A DNA stretch of 6,118 bases from DASPXY01 sp038227745 (GTDB taxonomy: Bacteria; Planctomycetota; Planctomycetia; Gemmatales; Gemmataceae): assembly GCA_038227745.1 (NCBI GenBank), contig JBBRPS010000644.1:1-6118 (forward strand), written 5' to 3'. Shown here one piece after another: positions 1 to 5,421 of this stretch. The notes beneath the pieces were generated by a model that ran no database searches, was not told the DNA's origin, and saw nothing but the letters and a program-made list of their open reading frames with translations. Position 1 is the first letter of the stretch. Each line of letters begins with the position of its first letter. A program made the translations under genes and the position numbers.

Positions 1-9
1 CACCCCCGA

Positions 10-34
10 CCCCTCTCCCTGCTGGGGAGAGGGG
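10..34. repeat. 10-bp-arm palindrome (REP-like or terminator of an upstream gene)
   Basis: The arms are cccctctccc (10-19) and gggagagggg (25-34), a perfect 10-bp inverted repeat around a 5-nt loop. It lies 46 bp before the first start codon. No T-run follows on the plus strand, so it is not a classical intrinsic terminator in that direction. Palindromes of this CCCTCTCCC type are often dispersed in GC-rich genomes, so a REP-like intergenic element is the preferred reading; a transcription end for a gene left of the window is the alternative. Only one copy is visible here, so repetition is inferred. Confidence 0.5.
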
Positions 35-80
35 GGGAAGAAGGAATCGCCTTCTCAACACTCGAAACGGAGAGGCTGGG

Positions 81-1106
81 ATGAGAACACACGCGCTGCT
101 GGCGGCCACGCTGACGGCCTGCGTGGCCTGGGGCCTGGGGGGAGGGCCGGTGGCCCGCGGGGGCGGCAAGGCCGCGGCACCTGGCCCGCTCGTCGTCACC
201 GACAACGCCGGCAAAGAGTCCAAGGTCACCAACTGGCGTTTCCTCCAGGGCACGCGGCACCTGTCGTGGCTCGCCCCCGCGGCCGCGCCGAAGGCGAAGG
301 AAAAGAACAAGGACGGCGAGAAGGAAGAAGACGGCAAGGCGCCCACCGGGCCGGAGGCGCTGGAGTTCCGCGAGGGGAACTCGACCACCTACGCCGACGG
401 CATCCTCACCCTCGTCCCCCTGACGAGCATCAAGAAAATCGACTACGACAACGAGAACAAGACGGTGACGGTGACGTACCTGAAGGCGGGCGCCGGCGGC
501 CCGGAGGAGGGGACGCTGACGGGGTCCACCCGCTACGTCGGCGTCAACAAACTCACCCTGGAAGGCGAGGCGGACCTGGGCGAGCTGGGCAAGGCGGCGC
601 TGAAGTACCAGGGCGGTAACGCCAAGGGCGTGCGCAGCATCCAGTTCCCGGCCCCGAAGGCCGCCCCCGCTCCGACCGGCCGGCCCGCTGTCGTGACCGC
701 GAAGGACAAGAAGCACTCGCAGCACAAGGTCGTGGGCCTGGAACCGCTCTACCTCGTCGGCAAGGGGGAGTACCGCCTGATCTCGAAGCTCCAGTTCAAG
801 GCGACGGTGAAGGTGCCCCTGGAGAAGTTGGAGAAGCTCCGCTACCTCAAGCCCGAGGGCAAGGAGGGGGCGATTCTCGACTTCGAGATCACGCTCAAGG
901 GCGGCCAGCAGCACACGCTGACGCTGCTGCAGAACGTCAACCCGGAGGACGGCGAGCCAGCGCGGCTGAAGGGGGTCGTGGGGCGGGTGGCCGCGGGTTA
1001 CCAGCTCTTCCCACCTCATACCCTCGAGGAAGTCCGCTTCGACACCAGCGAGGTGGCGCCCCCGGAGAAGGGCAAGGATGCGAAGCCGAAGAAAGACGAG
1101 CCATAG
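81..1106 (+). CDS. Secreted lysine-rich protein of unknown function with an apparent internal domain duplication
   Basis: I do not recognise a named family. The 341-residue protein begins with a Sec-type signal: R2, a hydrophobic stretch at about 5-20, then small residues before a Gly/Ala/Pro linker (to about 35), so export is likely. The mature part looks like two related halves, about 36-192 and 203-328. Each starts with a VVT strand, has a basic segment of the form PLxxIKKIxY (PLTSIKKIDY; PLEKLEKLRY), then a beta-rich stretch, and closes with a short strand (GVRSIQF; TLEEVRF). A charged low-complexity insert (KAKEKNKDGEKEEDGK, about 70-86) interrupts the first half, and the C-terminus is a Lys/Pro/Asp tail. 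The start is supported by a ggagagg Shine-Dalgarno 5 nt upstream (69-75). The stop is TAG. There are no cysteines in the mature part and no catalytic motif, so a structural or binding role is possible but unproven. Third positions are strongly G/C, as in its neighbours. Confidence 0.85.
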   Translation: MRTHALLAATLTACVAWGLGGGPVARGGGKAAAPGPLVVTDNAGKESKVTNWRFLQGTRHLSWLAPAAAPKAKEKNKDGEKEEDGKAPTGPEALEFREGNSTTYADGILTLVPLTSIKKIDYDNENKTVTVTYLKAGAGGPEEGTLTGSTRYVGVNKLTLEGEADLGELGKAALKYQGGNAKGVRSIQFPAPKAAPAPTGRPAVVTAKDKKHSQHKVVGLEPLYLVGKGEYRLISKLQFKATVKVPLEKLEKLRYLKPEGKEGAILDFEITLKGGQQHTLTLLQNVNPEDGEPARLKGVVGRVAAGYQLFPPHTLEEVRFDTSEVAPPEKGKDAKPKKDEP

Positions 1107-1325
1107 GCACGGCGCGGCACAGTCGGCGCTGGCGGCCCAGGCGTTCCAGACGGGAAGCCCGTGCCGGCGCGGGGCCGAAATCTCCAGAGCGGACTACCCC
1201 GGAGAACCCGGCCCCGGTAAAATGGGGCAAAGTGGTTCGCGGACACCGGCGCCTCCTCTCCTCGCCGGAGTCGTCACCCCGGACGGCGCCGCCGCACCGA
1301 CCGCTACCTCACAGGGAATGCGCAC
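1107..1325 (+). other. 219-bp intergenic region upstream of the sigma factor gene
   Basis: No gene is supported here. A tiny hairpin (acggg/cccgt, 1150-1162, 3-nt loop) follows the first gene but has no T-run. A TAAAAT hexamer at 1218-1223 could be a -10 element about 100 bp before the GTG start, but there is no convincing -35 at 16-18 bp spacing, so promoter assignment is weak. A 6-bp inverted repeat (ccggcg 1246-1251, cgccgg 1263-1268) would lie in the leader. The length of the gap suggests that the sigma gene has its own promoter rather than being transcribed only with the first gene. Confidence 0.35.
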
Positions 1326-1943
1326 GTGGCACTGACACCCGAGGATCGCGCCCTCCTGAAGCGCTGCCTGAACCACCAGCCGGGCGCCTGGAACGATTTC
1401 GTCGATCGCTTCCTCGGCCTGTTCTACCACGTCATCCAGCACACCGCCCACCTGCGCAGCGTGCCCTTGCGCCCCGAGGACACCGAGGACCTCGCCGCCG
1501 AGATCCTCCTCCAGGTCGTCGCCAATGACTACGCCGCCCTGCGCCAGTTCCGCGGCAAGAGCAGCCTGGCCACCTACCTGACCGTCATCGCGCGGCGGCT
1601 GTGCGTGCAGGAGTTCTCCCGCCGCGGGGCGGCCCGGGACGTCCAGCCCAAGGAGGACGGCACGCTGCACGCTGTCGAGGAGCCAGAAGGCCCGCCGCAG
1701 GCCGGCGTCGGCCTGGAGACGCTGGAGGAAGTCGCGAAGCTGCTCCGCAAGCTGCCGGCCCGCGAACGCCAGGTGGTGCGCCTCTACTACCTCGAGGGCC
1801 GCACTTACGAAGAGATCGCGACGGAACTGTCCGTGCCGATCAACAGCATCGGCCCGATCCTCTCGCGCGCCCGCAAGAAGCTGCGCCACGGCGTCGATAA
1901 GCCGCCTCCCGTCCACCGCCAGTCCAAGCCGGAAGAGGAGTGA
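1326..1943 (+). CDS. RNA polymerase sigma factor, sigma-70 family, ECF-like
   Basis: This 205-residue protein has the two-domain layout of group 4 (extracytoplasmic function, ECF) sigma factors, which bind core RNA polymerase and direct it to a dedicated promoter set. Region 2 spans about residues 20-100: a 2.1-like helix around WNDFVDRFLGLFYHVI, the acidic 2.2 segment DTEDLAAEILLQVV, and a 2.3/2.4 segment FRGKSSLATYLTVIARR ending in basic residues near 100. A charged Pro/Gly linker (about 103-130) leads to region 4 (about 134-188), where LRKLPARERQVVRLYYLEG and YEEIATELSV form the helix-turn-helix and SRARKKLR ends it. The start is GTG: an AGGGA Shine-Dalgarno at 1313-1317 is 8 nt away, and the nearby ATG at 1318 is in another frame. 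The C-terminal tail (PPPVHRQSKPEEE) is short, without the extra domains of some planctomycete sigma factors. No anti-sigma gene lies beside it, so the signal it answers is unknown. The gene ends in TGA just before a strong hairpin. Confidence 0.93.
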   Translation: MALTPEDRALLKRCLNHQPGAWNDFVDRFLGLFYHVIQHTAHLRSVPLRPEDTEDLAAEILLQVVANDYAALRQFRGKSSLATYLTVIARRLCVQEFSRRGAARDVQPKEDGTLHAVEEPEGPPQAGVGLETLEEVAKLLRKLPARERQVVRLYYLEGRTYEEIATELSVPINSIGPILSRARKKLRHGVDKPPPVHRQSKPEEE

Positions 1944-1965
1944 CCGGGCGCGTGGAGCGATGGAA

Positions 1966-2013
1966 AAACGCCGGGGGCCGCGAGACGTGTCCGTCTCGCG
2001 GACCCCGGCGTTT
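1966..2013. terminator. Bidirectional intrinsic terminator between convergent genes
   Basis: Two 22-nt arms (1966-1987 and 1992-2013) pair around a 4-nt loop (tgtc, 1988-1991) with only one mismatch (G1977 opposite A2002). The outer ends are AAACGCC and GGCGTTT. On the minus strand the stem is followed by T residues (complement of the A-run 1964-1968), giving a U5 tail; on the plus strand the tail is only UUU. It lies 22 bp after the sigma factor stop and 19 bp beyond the lipoprotein stop on the other strand, as expected for a shared terminator of convergent transcripts. Confidence 0.85.
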
Positions 2014-2032
2014 CCCGACCGTCAGGCTGCGT

Positions 2033-2959
2033 TCAGCGCCCGCTCATCACCCCGCCCGCCCGCTGGAATGAGCTGGGCTGGCCGTCGATCCGGCCTGTGG
2101 CCAGGTCGAACGACGGGATGTCGCGCAGCGGCCGGCGCACGAACAGCTGCGGCTGCACCTGCGCGTTGATCGCCGCCCGCGTCAGGTGCATCTTCATCTT
2201 CACCTTCTGCTCCGGCCAGCGCAGCTCGATGCGCCGCGGCACGGTGCCGCCGCTCTGGTTGCCCTGGACCTCCATCACGTGCGCCGAGCAGATTTCCTTG
2301 CCGCTGGCGTCGTCGAGGAGCTGGTAGTCGGTGACCTGCGGCGCGTTGCCCTTGGCCTGCCAGCGGTTGAAGACGATGACCTTGCGCACCGTGTTGCCCT
2401 GCGGCCCGCGCACGCGCTCGACCAGCCGGTACTTGTCCGGATCGACCACGAGCTGGTAACGGTCGGCCGGCCCGTAGTTGCCCATGCCGAGCGTTTCCAC
2501 GACCCACTCCGGCTGGAAGGGGAAGGGCAGGTTGACCGAGCGACCCGAGGCCAGCGCCTGCGACAGCGCCTCGTAGGAGCAGTGGTACTGGCGCGGCGGG
2601 TCGGCCCGCTTGATCCAGAACCAGAACTCCTCGCCGTTCGAGCCGAGATCGACCTCGTCGCCGACGATGCTGCGAGCGGTCATGCGGAAGTTGCGCGGCC
2701 GCTTGCAGGCGAGGGAACAGGACGGCAGCGGGAACGACTTCCAGCCCTCCGAGACGGTCATCTCGAAGTCGTCACAGCGCAGGGAGTCCACGAGCTGGGC
2801 GTTGTCGTCCAGGTACTTGACGAGGGCGGCGGCCGTGGGCGTCGGCCCCGAGACCTGCGGCGGGTGGTCCTGGTGGTTGATGACGCCCCAGCGGGTGCCG
2901 GTACACCCACTCAACAGCGCCAGGCCGCCAAGGCCGAGGCAGCATACGACGTAACGCAT
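2033..2959 (-). CDS. Lipoprotein with a LolA/LppX-like fold (predicted)
   Basis: The 308-residue product starts with a lipoprotein signal: R2, a hydrophobic core, then the lipobox LLSGC with Cys19 as the lipidated residue. It should therefore be anchored in a membrane facing the periplasm. From about 42 the sequence matches my memory of planctomycete proteins in the outer-membrane lipoprotein-sorting (LolA/LppX) superfamily: an N-terminal helix with ALVKYLDDNAQLVDSL, a strand ending near the Cys pair SCSLAC, the run RPRNFRMTARSIVGDEVDLG and the signature SNGEEFWFWIKR (107-118), then PFQPEWVVETLGMGNY (about 148-162). Further strands around VRKVIVFNRW and PRRIELRWP complete a likely half-barrel. 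Such folds bind lipid or lipoprotein acyl chains, but the substrate here is unknown. The start is supported by an aaggga Shine-Dalgarno (2966-2971) 6 nt upstream. The stop is TGA. Cotranscription with the small protein gene upstream is possible across a 74-bp gap that holds a palindrome. The fold assignment is from memory. Confidence 0.85.
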   Translation of the reverse strand: MRYVVCCLGLGGLALLSGCTGTRWGVINHQDHPPQVSGPTPTAAALVKYLDDNAQLVDSLRCDDFEMTVSEGWKSFPLPSCSLACKRPRNFRMTARSIVGDEVDLGSNGEEFWFWIKRADPPRQYHCSYEALSQALASGRSVNLPFPFQPEWVVETLGMGNYGPADRYQLVVDPDKYRLVERVRGPQGNTVRKVIVFNRWQAKGNAPQVTDYQLLDDASGKEICSAHVMEVQGNQSGGTVPRRIELRWPEQKVKMKMHLTRAAINAQVQPQLFVRRPLRDIPSFDLATGRIDGQPSSFQRAGGVMSGR

Positions 2960-2995
2960 CTTCTATCCCTTCTCGCGTTCCGAGCGCGGTGAGCG

Positions 2996-3023
2996 AAGCC
3001 CACGGGTTGCCACCCGTGGGCTT
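2996..3023. repeat. Perfect 12-bp-arm palindrome; REP-like element or terminator of the small protein gene
   Basis: The arms aagcccacgggt (2996-3007) and acccgtgggctt (3012-3023) are perfectly complementary around the loop tgcc. It starts 10 bp past the stop codon of the minus-strand gene ending at 3034, so it could end or protect that transcript, but no T-run follows on either strand. A palindrome with the core CCCACGGGT..ACCCGTGGG is, from memory, common between planctomycete genes, which favours a dispersed repeat. The sequence alone does not decide between the two. Confidence 0.6.
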
Positions 3024-3033
3024 GGGGGCTGCT

Positions 3034-3519
3034 CTATTCCCAGCCAAGGACCTTGAACACTTCCTCCTGGACGGCGATCATCTGCTCTTCCGTCAGGCGC
3101 GGGTTGACGACCCGGTGCTTCGCGCCGGTGCGGGCGCAGCGCAGGCAGAGCAACTCCTGTTCGCCCTCCTTGCGGGCCTCCTCGAACCGGAAGCGCTTCC
3201 GCCGCATCAGCAGCAACGCCACAACGTAGCGGAAGCTGACGCGGTTCGGGTCGGCCTGGCCTTCGAGCCGCTGGAAGCAATCGACCAGCAGGTCGTCGTC
3301 GATGCGCGGCTTGCGGCTCTCCTCCTGGGCCGGCACACGGCCGGACCAGAAGCTGAAGGCCCCTGCGGGCGGCTCCTGCCATGCCTCGCTGCTGTAATCC
3401 TTGCGCAGGAACTTGCCGCCTTCTTCGAGAAGGGCGGTGTAGAACTTCTCGCCCGGCCGGAGGTCACGGCCCGTGACCGCGCAGCGCCGGGTGTTCGGTT
3501 GGATCTGATAATCCGTCAT
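3034..3519 (-). CDS. Small cytoplasmic protein of unknown function, with Cys residues that may bind metal
   Basis: The 161-residue product has no signal peptide or membrane segment and should be cytoplasmic. I recognise it only as resembling a hypothetical protein found widely in planctomycetes; no function is known to me. Visible features are an N-terminal RRCAVTGRDLRPGEKFYT (Cys13 followed by a beta-hairpin-like turn), the aromatic segment GAFSFWSG (53-60), an acidic IDDDLLVDCF helix, a basic core RYVVALLLMRRKRFRFEE (97-114), and CLRC (125-128). Cys13, Cys125 and Cys128 with His135 could form a zinc site, which is inference. The start at 3519 is preferred over upstream in-frame codons (up to 3636) because a GGGAGG Shine-Dalgarno (3528-3533) lies 8 nt before the ATG, and because the extension is Arg/Pro-rich and overlaps a candidate promoter. 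The stop is TAG. It sits between the redoxin gene (187 bp upstream) and the lipoprotein gene (74 bp downstream), all on the same strand. Confidence 0.85.
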   Translation of the reverse strand: MTDYQIQPNTRRCAVTGRDLRPGEKFYTALLEEGGKFLRKDYSSEAWQEPPAGAFSFWSGRVPAQEESRKPRIDDDLLVDCFQRLEGQADPNRVSFRYVVALLLMRRKRFRFEEARKEGEQELLCLRCARTGAKHRVVNPRLTEEQMIAVQEEVFKVLGWE

Positions 3520-3562
3520 CTGCCGTGCCTCCCGACCTTGTCCCGTCCGGACAGGCACCCCC

Positions 3563-3592
3563 ATCGTATCGGCCGGTCGCGCCGGAGGGCAA
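3563..3592 (-). promoter_or_regulatory. Candidate sigma-70-type promoter for the small protein gene
   Basis: Read on the minus strand, TTGCCC (3592-3587) and TACGAT (3568-3563) are separated by 18 bp, each matching 4 of 6 consensus positions. The -10 ends 43 bp before the ATG at 3519. This supports separate transcription of the small protein gene, but in GC-rich DNA such matches arise by chance, and read-through from the redoxin gene is also possible. Confidence 0.3.
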
Positions 3593-3706
3593 GAGACGCG
3601 CCCCTGGGCGAGGGCCTTTTCACGATGCGCGAGCACTGCGCGTGACGGTTGCGGAAGCTGGCGCGAAGGTGCAGGCTATTTGGTACTCCGTACTCGGCAC
3701 TGAGCG

Positions 3707-4489
3707 TCACTTCGGCAGCCAGCGCTGTACCTCCGTCGTCACCTCGCGGGACGTCTGGGCGCCCCAGCCGGTGAAGCCGCCGCGGTAGATGCCCTCGCCG
3801 TCCAGCACCACGAAGCGCGGCGTGCCGTCCACGCCGAACGTCTGGTGCAGGCCGTTGCCGTCCAGGATCGGGTACGTCAGATGCAGTTCCGCGTGCTGCG
3901 TGCGCACCAGCTCCTCGTCGTCGGACACCGCCAATCCCAGCACCGTCACGCCGGGGCGCAGCTTGTCGCTCACCTGCTGCCCGAACTGTAACACCTGTTT
4001 CCCCATCGCGGTCATGGGACTGTAGAAGATCAGCAGCACCGGCCGCCCGAGCATGCGGTACAGTCGCACGGACTGGTGGTTGATCAGCTCCGTCACGACG
4101 AAGTCGGGCACGCGCTGGCCGGGCAGGGCGCGGCTGATGACCTCGCCGACGCCGTCGTCCGGGGCGGGCGCCGCCTCGCCGCGCTTCGCCGCCTCCAGGC
4201 GCCGCTGCAGCTGCACGACCGCCTTGCGGTACTGCCCCACCGACGGCGGCTGCTGCAGGTGGAAGGCGATGCGCCGCAGCAGCGCCTCGATCCGCGGCCG
4301 GTACAGCGCCGGCTGGCGCAGCAGCGGGTCGGCCTCCGCCTGGAACTTGCGCGCCTGCTCGATCTCGCGCGTGCAGTCCTCGAACAGCTTGCCGAGGTAG
4401 GTCACCTGGCTGTCGCGCTCGTAGCGGACGGTGGCGCGGTAGGTCGGCTCGCGCCGCAGCGGCTCGCGCCGCTCCAGCACGCGCTCCAC
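3707..4489 (-). CDS. C-terminal fragment: helical linker and cysteine-less thioredoxin-fold (TlpA/AhpC-like) domain
   Basis: This is the reading frame after the internal TGA; the first possible initiator is GTG at 4489, which has no clear ribosome site, so independent translation is doubtful. Residues (fragment numbering) 30-105 are a charged helical linker rich in Leu, Arg and Gln. Residues 122-260 look like a redoxin domain: GQRVPDFVVTEL, the strand GRPVLLIFYSP, the helix MGKQVLQFGQQVSDKL, the strand VTVLGLAVSDD, PILDGNGLHQTFGV and the cis-proline motif GTPRFVVLD, ending in a C-terminal helix. Where TlpA-type proteins have WCxxC, this one reads MTAMG, so both redox cysteines are missing (Thr160 and Gly163). 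A dithiol oxidoreductase role is therefore unlikely; a binding or scaffold role is inferred. Secretion depends on the upstream signal peptide. Confidence 0.75.
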   Translation of the reverse strand: MERVLERREPLRREPTYRATVRYERDSQVTYLGKLFEDCTREIEQARKFQAEADPLLRQPALYRPRIEALLRRIAFHLQQPPSVGQYRKAVVQLQRRLEAAKRGEAAPAPDDGVGEVISRALPGQRVPDFVVTELINHQSVRLYRMLGRPVLLIFYSPMTAMGKQVLQFGQQVSDKLRPGVTVLGLAVSDDEELVRTQHAELHLTYPILDGNGLHQTFGVDGTPRFVVLDGEGIYRGGFTGWGAQTSREVTTEVQRWLPK

Positions 4490-4507
4490 CTTGCAGGCGA
4501 CGCCGAG

Positions 4508-4543
4508 CTGCGGCGACAGCCAGACCGTGTCGCGCCGCTGTCA
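4508..4543 (-). other. Bulged hairpin directly after the in-frame TGA (SECIS-like geometry, low confidence)
   Basis: Reading the minus strand after TGA (4543-4541), GCGGCG pairs with CGCCGC, then a 2-nt bulge, then ACA pairs with TGT around the loop CGGTCTGGC; the arms are 4538-4528 and 4518-4510, and C4540/G4508 can add a pair across an A-A mismatch. The loop contains GGUCU, the sequence found in the apical loop of the E. coli fdhF SECIS, about 15 nt after the stop. Known bacterial SECIS elements lie just downstream of the Sec UGA, so the position fits. GC-rich coding DNA forms such stems by chance, and the residue here is not next to any redox motif. Confidence 0.15.
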
Positions 4544-5164
4544 CGCCGTGCTGTCGCCGCGCGGCCGGTCCCAGTCGTCGGACTGCTGCACGCCGACGAG
4601 CTTGACGCACAGGGTGCCCGCCGCGGTCTCGGTGCCGGCGACGCGCCACGTCCGCGGCGGCCGGCCGTCCTCGGCGACCTCCCAGAACTGCTGCGGGCCG
4701 ACGGCGCTGCGCGGCACCTCGACGACGGCCCCGCACTCGGCGGTCGGCGGCCCTTCGAGAGGCACCAGCAGCGACGTGCCGGAAGCGGGGCGCACCTGCC
4801 CCTGCGCCGTGACCTCGGCCAGCTCGAGGCGCACCGAGGCCGGGGGCGCCGGCCGGGGGCCGGGGGGCTGGCCGGGCAGGTGGTCGCGCAGGCTGAGGAC
4901 CGTCAAGAAAGCGACGTCCCACTTCTTCGCGGCGCCGCCGAGGACGAGGAGGCTGGACTCCAGTTTGTAGGTGCGCTGGTTCTGCACGCCGGCATCGGTC
5001 TTCTCCTCGATGAACCAGCCGCTGTAGGTGAACTCCTGGCCGCGGACGAGCTGGGGCAGGAGCAGCCAGTCGTTGCGGCCGGGCGCCTGCGCCGCCGCGG
5101 CGGCACACGTGACCAGGCACAACGTCGCCGCCGCGAGCCCTTTCGTTGGGATCATAGAGTGCAT
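4541..5164 (-). CDS. N-terminal fragment of the redoxin protein (signal peptide plus beta-rich domain)
   Basis: This is what would be made if the TGA at 4541 terminates translation: 207 residues. MHSMIPTKGLAAATLC and the following Ala run (to about residue 26) form a Sec signal with a likely cleavage near AAA-QAP; LVTC is a poor lipobox, so soluble export is more likely than lipidation. The mature part begins NDWLLLPQLVRGQEFTYSGW and alternates strands with a Pro-rich loop (GQPPGPRPAPP, about 98-108). It contains no thioredoxin domain. I do not recognise this domain beyond its use ahead of redoxin domains in planctomycete proteins, as I remember it. The second in-frame ATG (5155) could also start the same signal but has no ribosome site. 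Confidence 0.7.
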   Translation of the reverse strand: MHSMIPTKGLAAATLCLVTCAAAAAQAPGRNDWLLLPQLVRGQEFTYSGWFIEEKTDAGVQNQRTYKLESSLLVLGGAAKKWDVAFLTVLSLRDHLPGQPPGPRPAPPASVRLELAEVTAQGQVRPASGTSLLVPLEGPPTAECGAVVEVPRSAVGPQQFWEVAEDGRPPRTWRVAGTETAAGTLCVKLVGVQQSDDWDRPRGDSTA

Positions 5165-5237
5165 CGTGCCACCGCCAAAGGACGGACGAGGGGACAGTAC
5201 CTCCCTCCCGGCGCGGATCCGGCCGGAAGCGGGGCGG

Positions 5238-5265
5238 AGTATAGCAAGGTCGGCGCCGGCCACAA
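5238..5265 (-). promoter_or_regulatory. Candidate extended -10 promoter for the redoxin gene
   Basis: On the minus strand the sequence TTGTGG (5265-5260), 16 bp, then TATACT (5243-5238) is preceded by TG one base upstream of the -10 (TGCTATACT), the extended -10 form. The -10 matches 5 of 6 consensus positions and the -35 matches 3. It lies 73 bp before the ATG at 5164 in the 257-bp divergent gap. This is the best promoter-like sequence in the window, but it has not been tested. Confidence 0.4.
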
Positions 5266-5340
5266 GCGCTCTTTTTGCTGCGCTGCGGGGGCTTGCCGGC
5301 CCTGCCTGGACGGGCGCGTTTGCCGGGGCGCCTGCGGGGA

Positions 5341-5368
5341 TTGACGAAGGAGCGGGCAAGGATAGAGC
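5341..5368 (+). promoter_or_regulatory. Candidate promoter for the divergent membrane protein gene
   Basis: TTGACG (5341-5346) matches the -35 consensus at 5 of 6 positions. A TAGAGC hexamer at 5363-5368 (16-bp spacer) is a poor -10 (3 of 6). It would start transcription about 45 bp before the ATG at 5422. Together with the minus-strand candidate at 5238-5265, it would make the gap a back-to-back promoter region. The rest of the 257-bp gap shows no gene or repeat. Confidence 0.25.
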
Positions 5369-5421
5369 ATGGGAGGGGAACAGCGGCAGAGCCCGCGGGG
5401 CAGGCCCGGGGGCGTGGCAGA

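Larger units (their letters stand above)
3707..5164 (-). pseudogene. Secreted redoxin-domain protein gene interrupted by one in-frame TGA
   Basis: One frame runs from the ATG at 5164 to the TGA at 3709-3707, 485 codons, broken only by TGA at codon 208 (4543-4541). Flanking residues read continuously: SDDWDRPRGDSTA, stop, QRRDTVWLSPQLGV. No shift in frame occurs, so a single base explains it; a Trp codon (TGG) needs just C in place of T at plus-strand position 4541. The predicted intact protein has a signal peptide, a beta-rich domain (about 30-240), a helical linker (about 255-330) and a thioredoxin-fold domain (about 347-485). The downstream part keeps normal codon use and no further stops, so the lesion is recent, a sequencing or assembly error, or suppressed in the cell. 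The start at 5164 is chosen because it directly precedes the signal peptide; the frame is open to 5359, but that would bury the signal. The Shine-Dalgarno is weak (GGCGGTGG). Confidence 0.8.

Noticed and set aside
1078..1335. 85-codon small gene before the sigma factor
   Set aside because: It has no ribosome site or conserved-looking sequence, overlaps the end of the first gene and includes the sigma factor start region.
1194..1916. 240-codon minus-strand frame opposite the sigma factor
   Set aside because: The plus strand carries clear sigma regions 2 and 4; the antisense frame has no motif.
2186..2992. 268-codon plus-strand frame opposite the lipoprotein gene
   Set aside because: It lacks domain features and begins inside the antisense of a gene with a lipobox and a ribosome site.
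3520..3636. Upstream start for the small protein, adding 39 residues
   Set aside because: The added part is Arg/Pro-rich, and the Shine-Dalgarno GGGAGG is placed for the ATG at 3519.
3660..3706. gtactcc/gtactcg near-direct repeat after the redoxin gene
   Set aside because: It is too short, has only two imperfect copies, and no hairpin with a T-run forms.
4541..4543. TGA reassigned to Trp throughout this genome
   Set aside because: TGA ends the sigma factor, the lipoprotein and the redoxin gene at expected places, so the code is standard.
4076..5344. 422-codon plus-strand frame opposite the redoxin gene
   Set aside because: The composition is repetitive Arg/Leu/Ala/Gln with no recognisable domain; it mirrors the codon pattern of the gene on the other strand.
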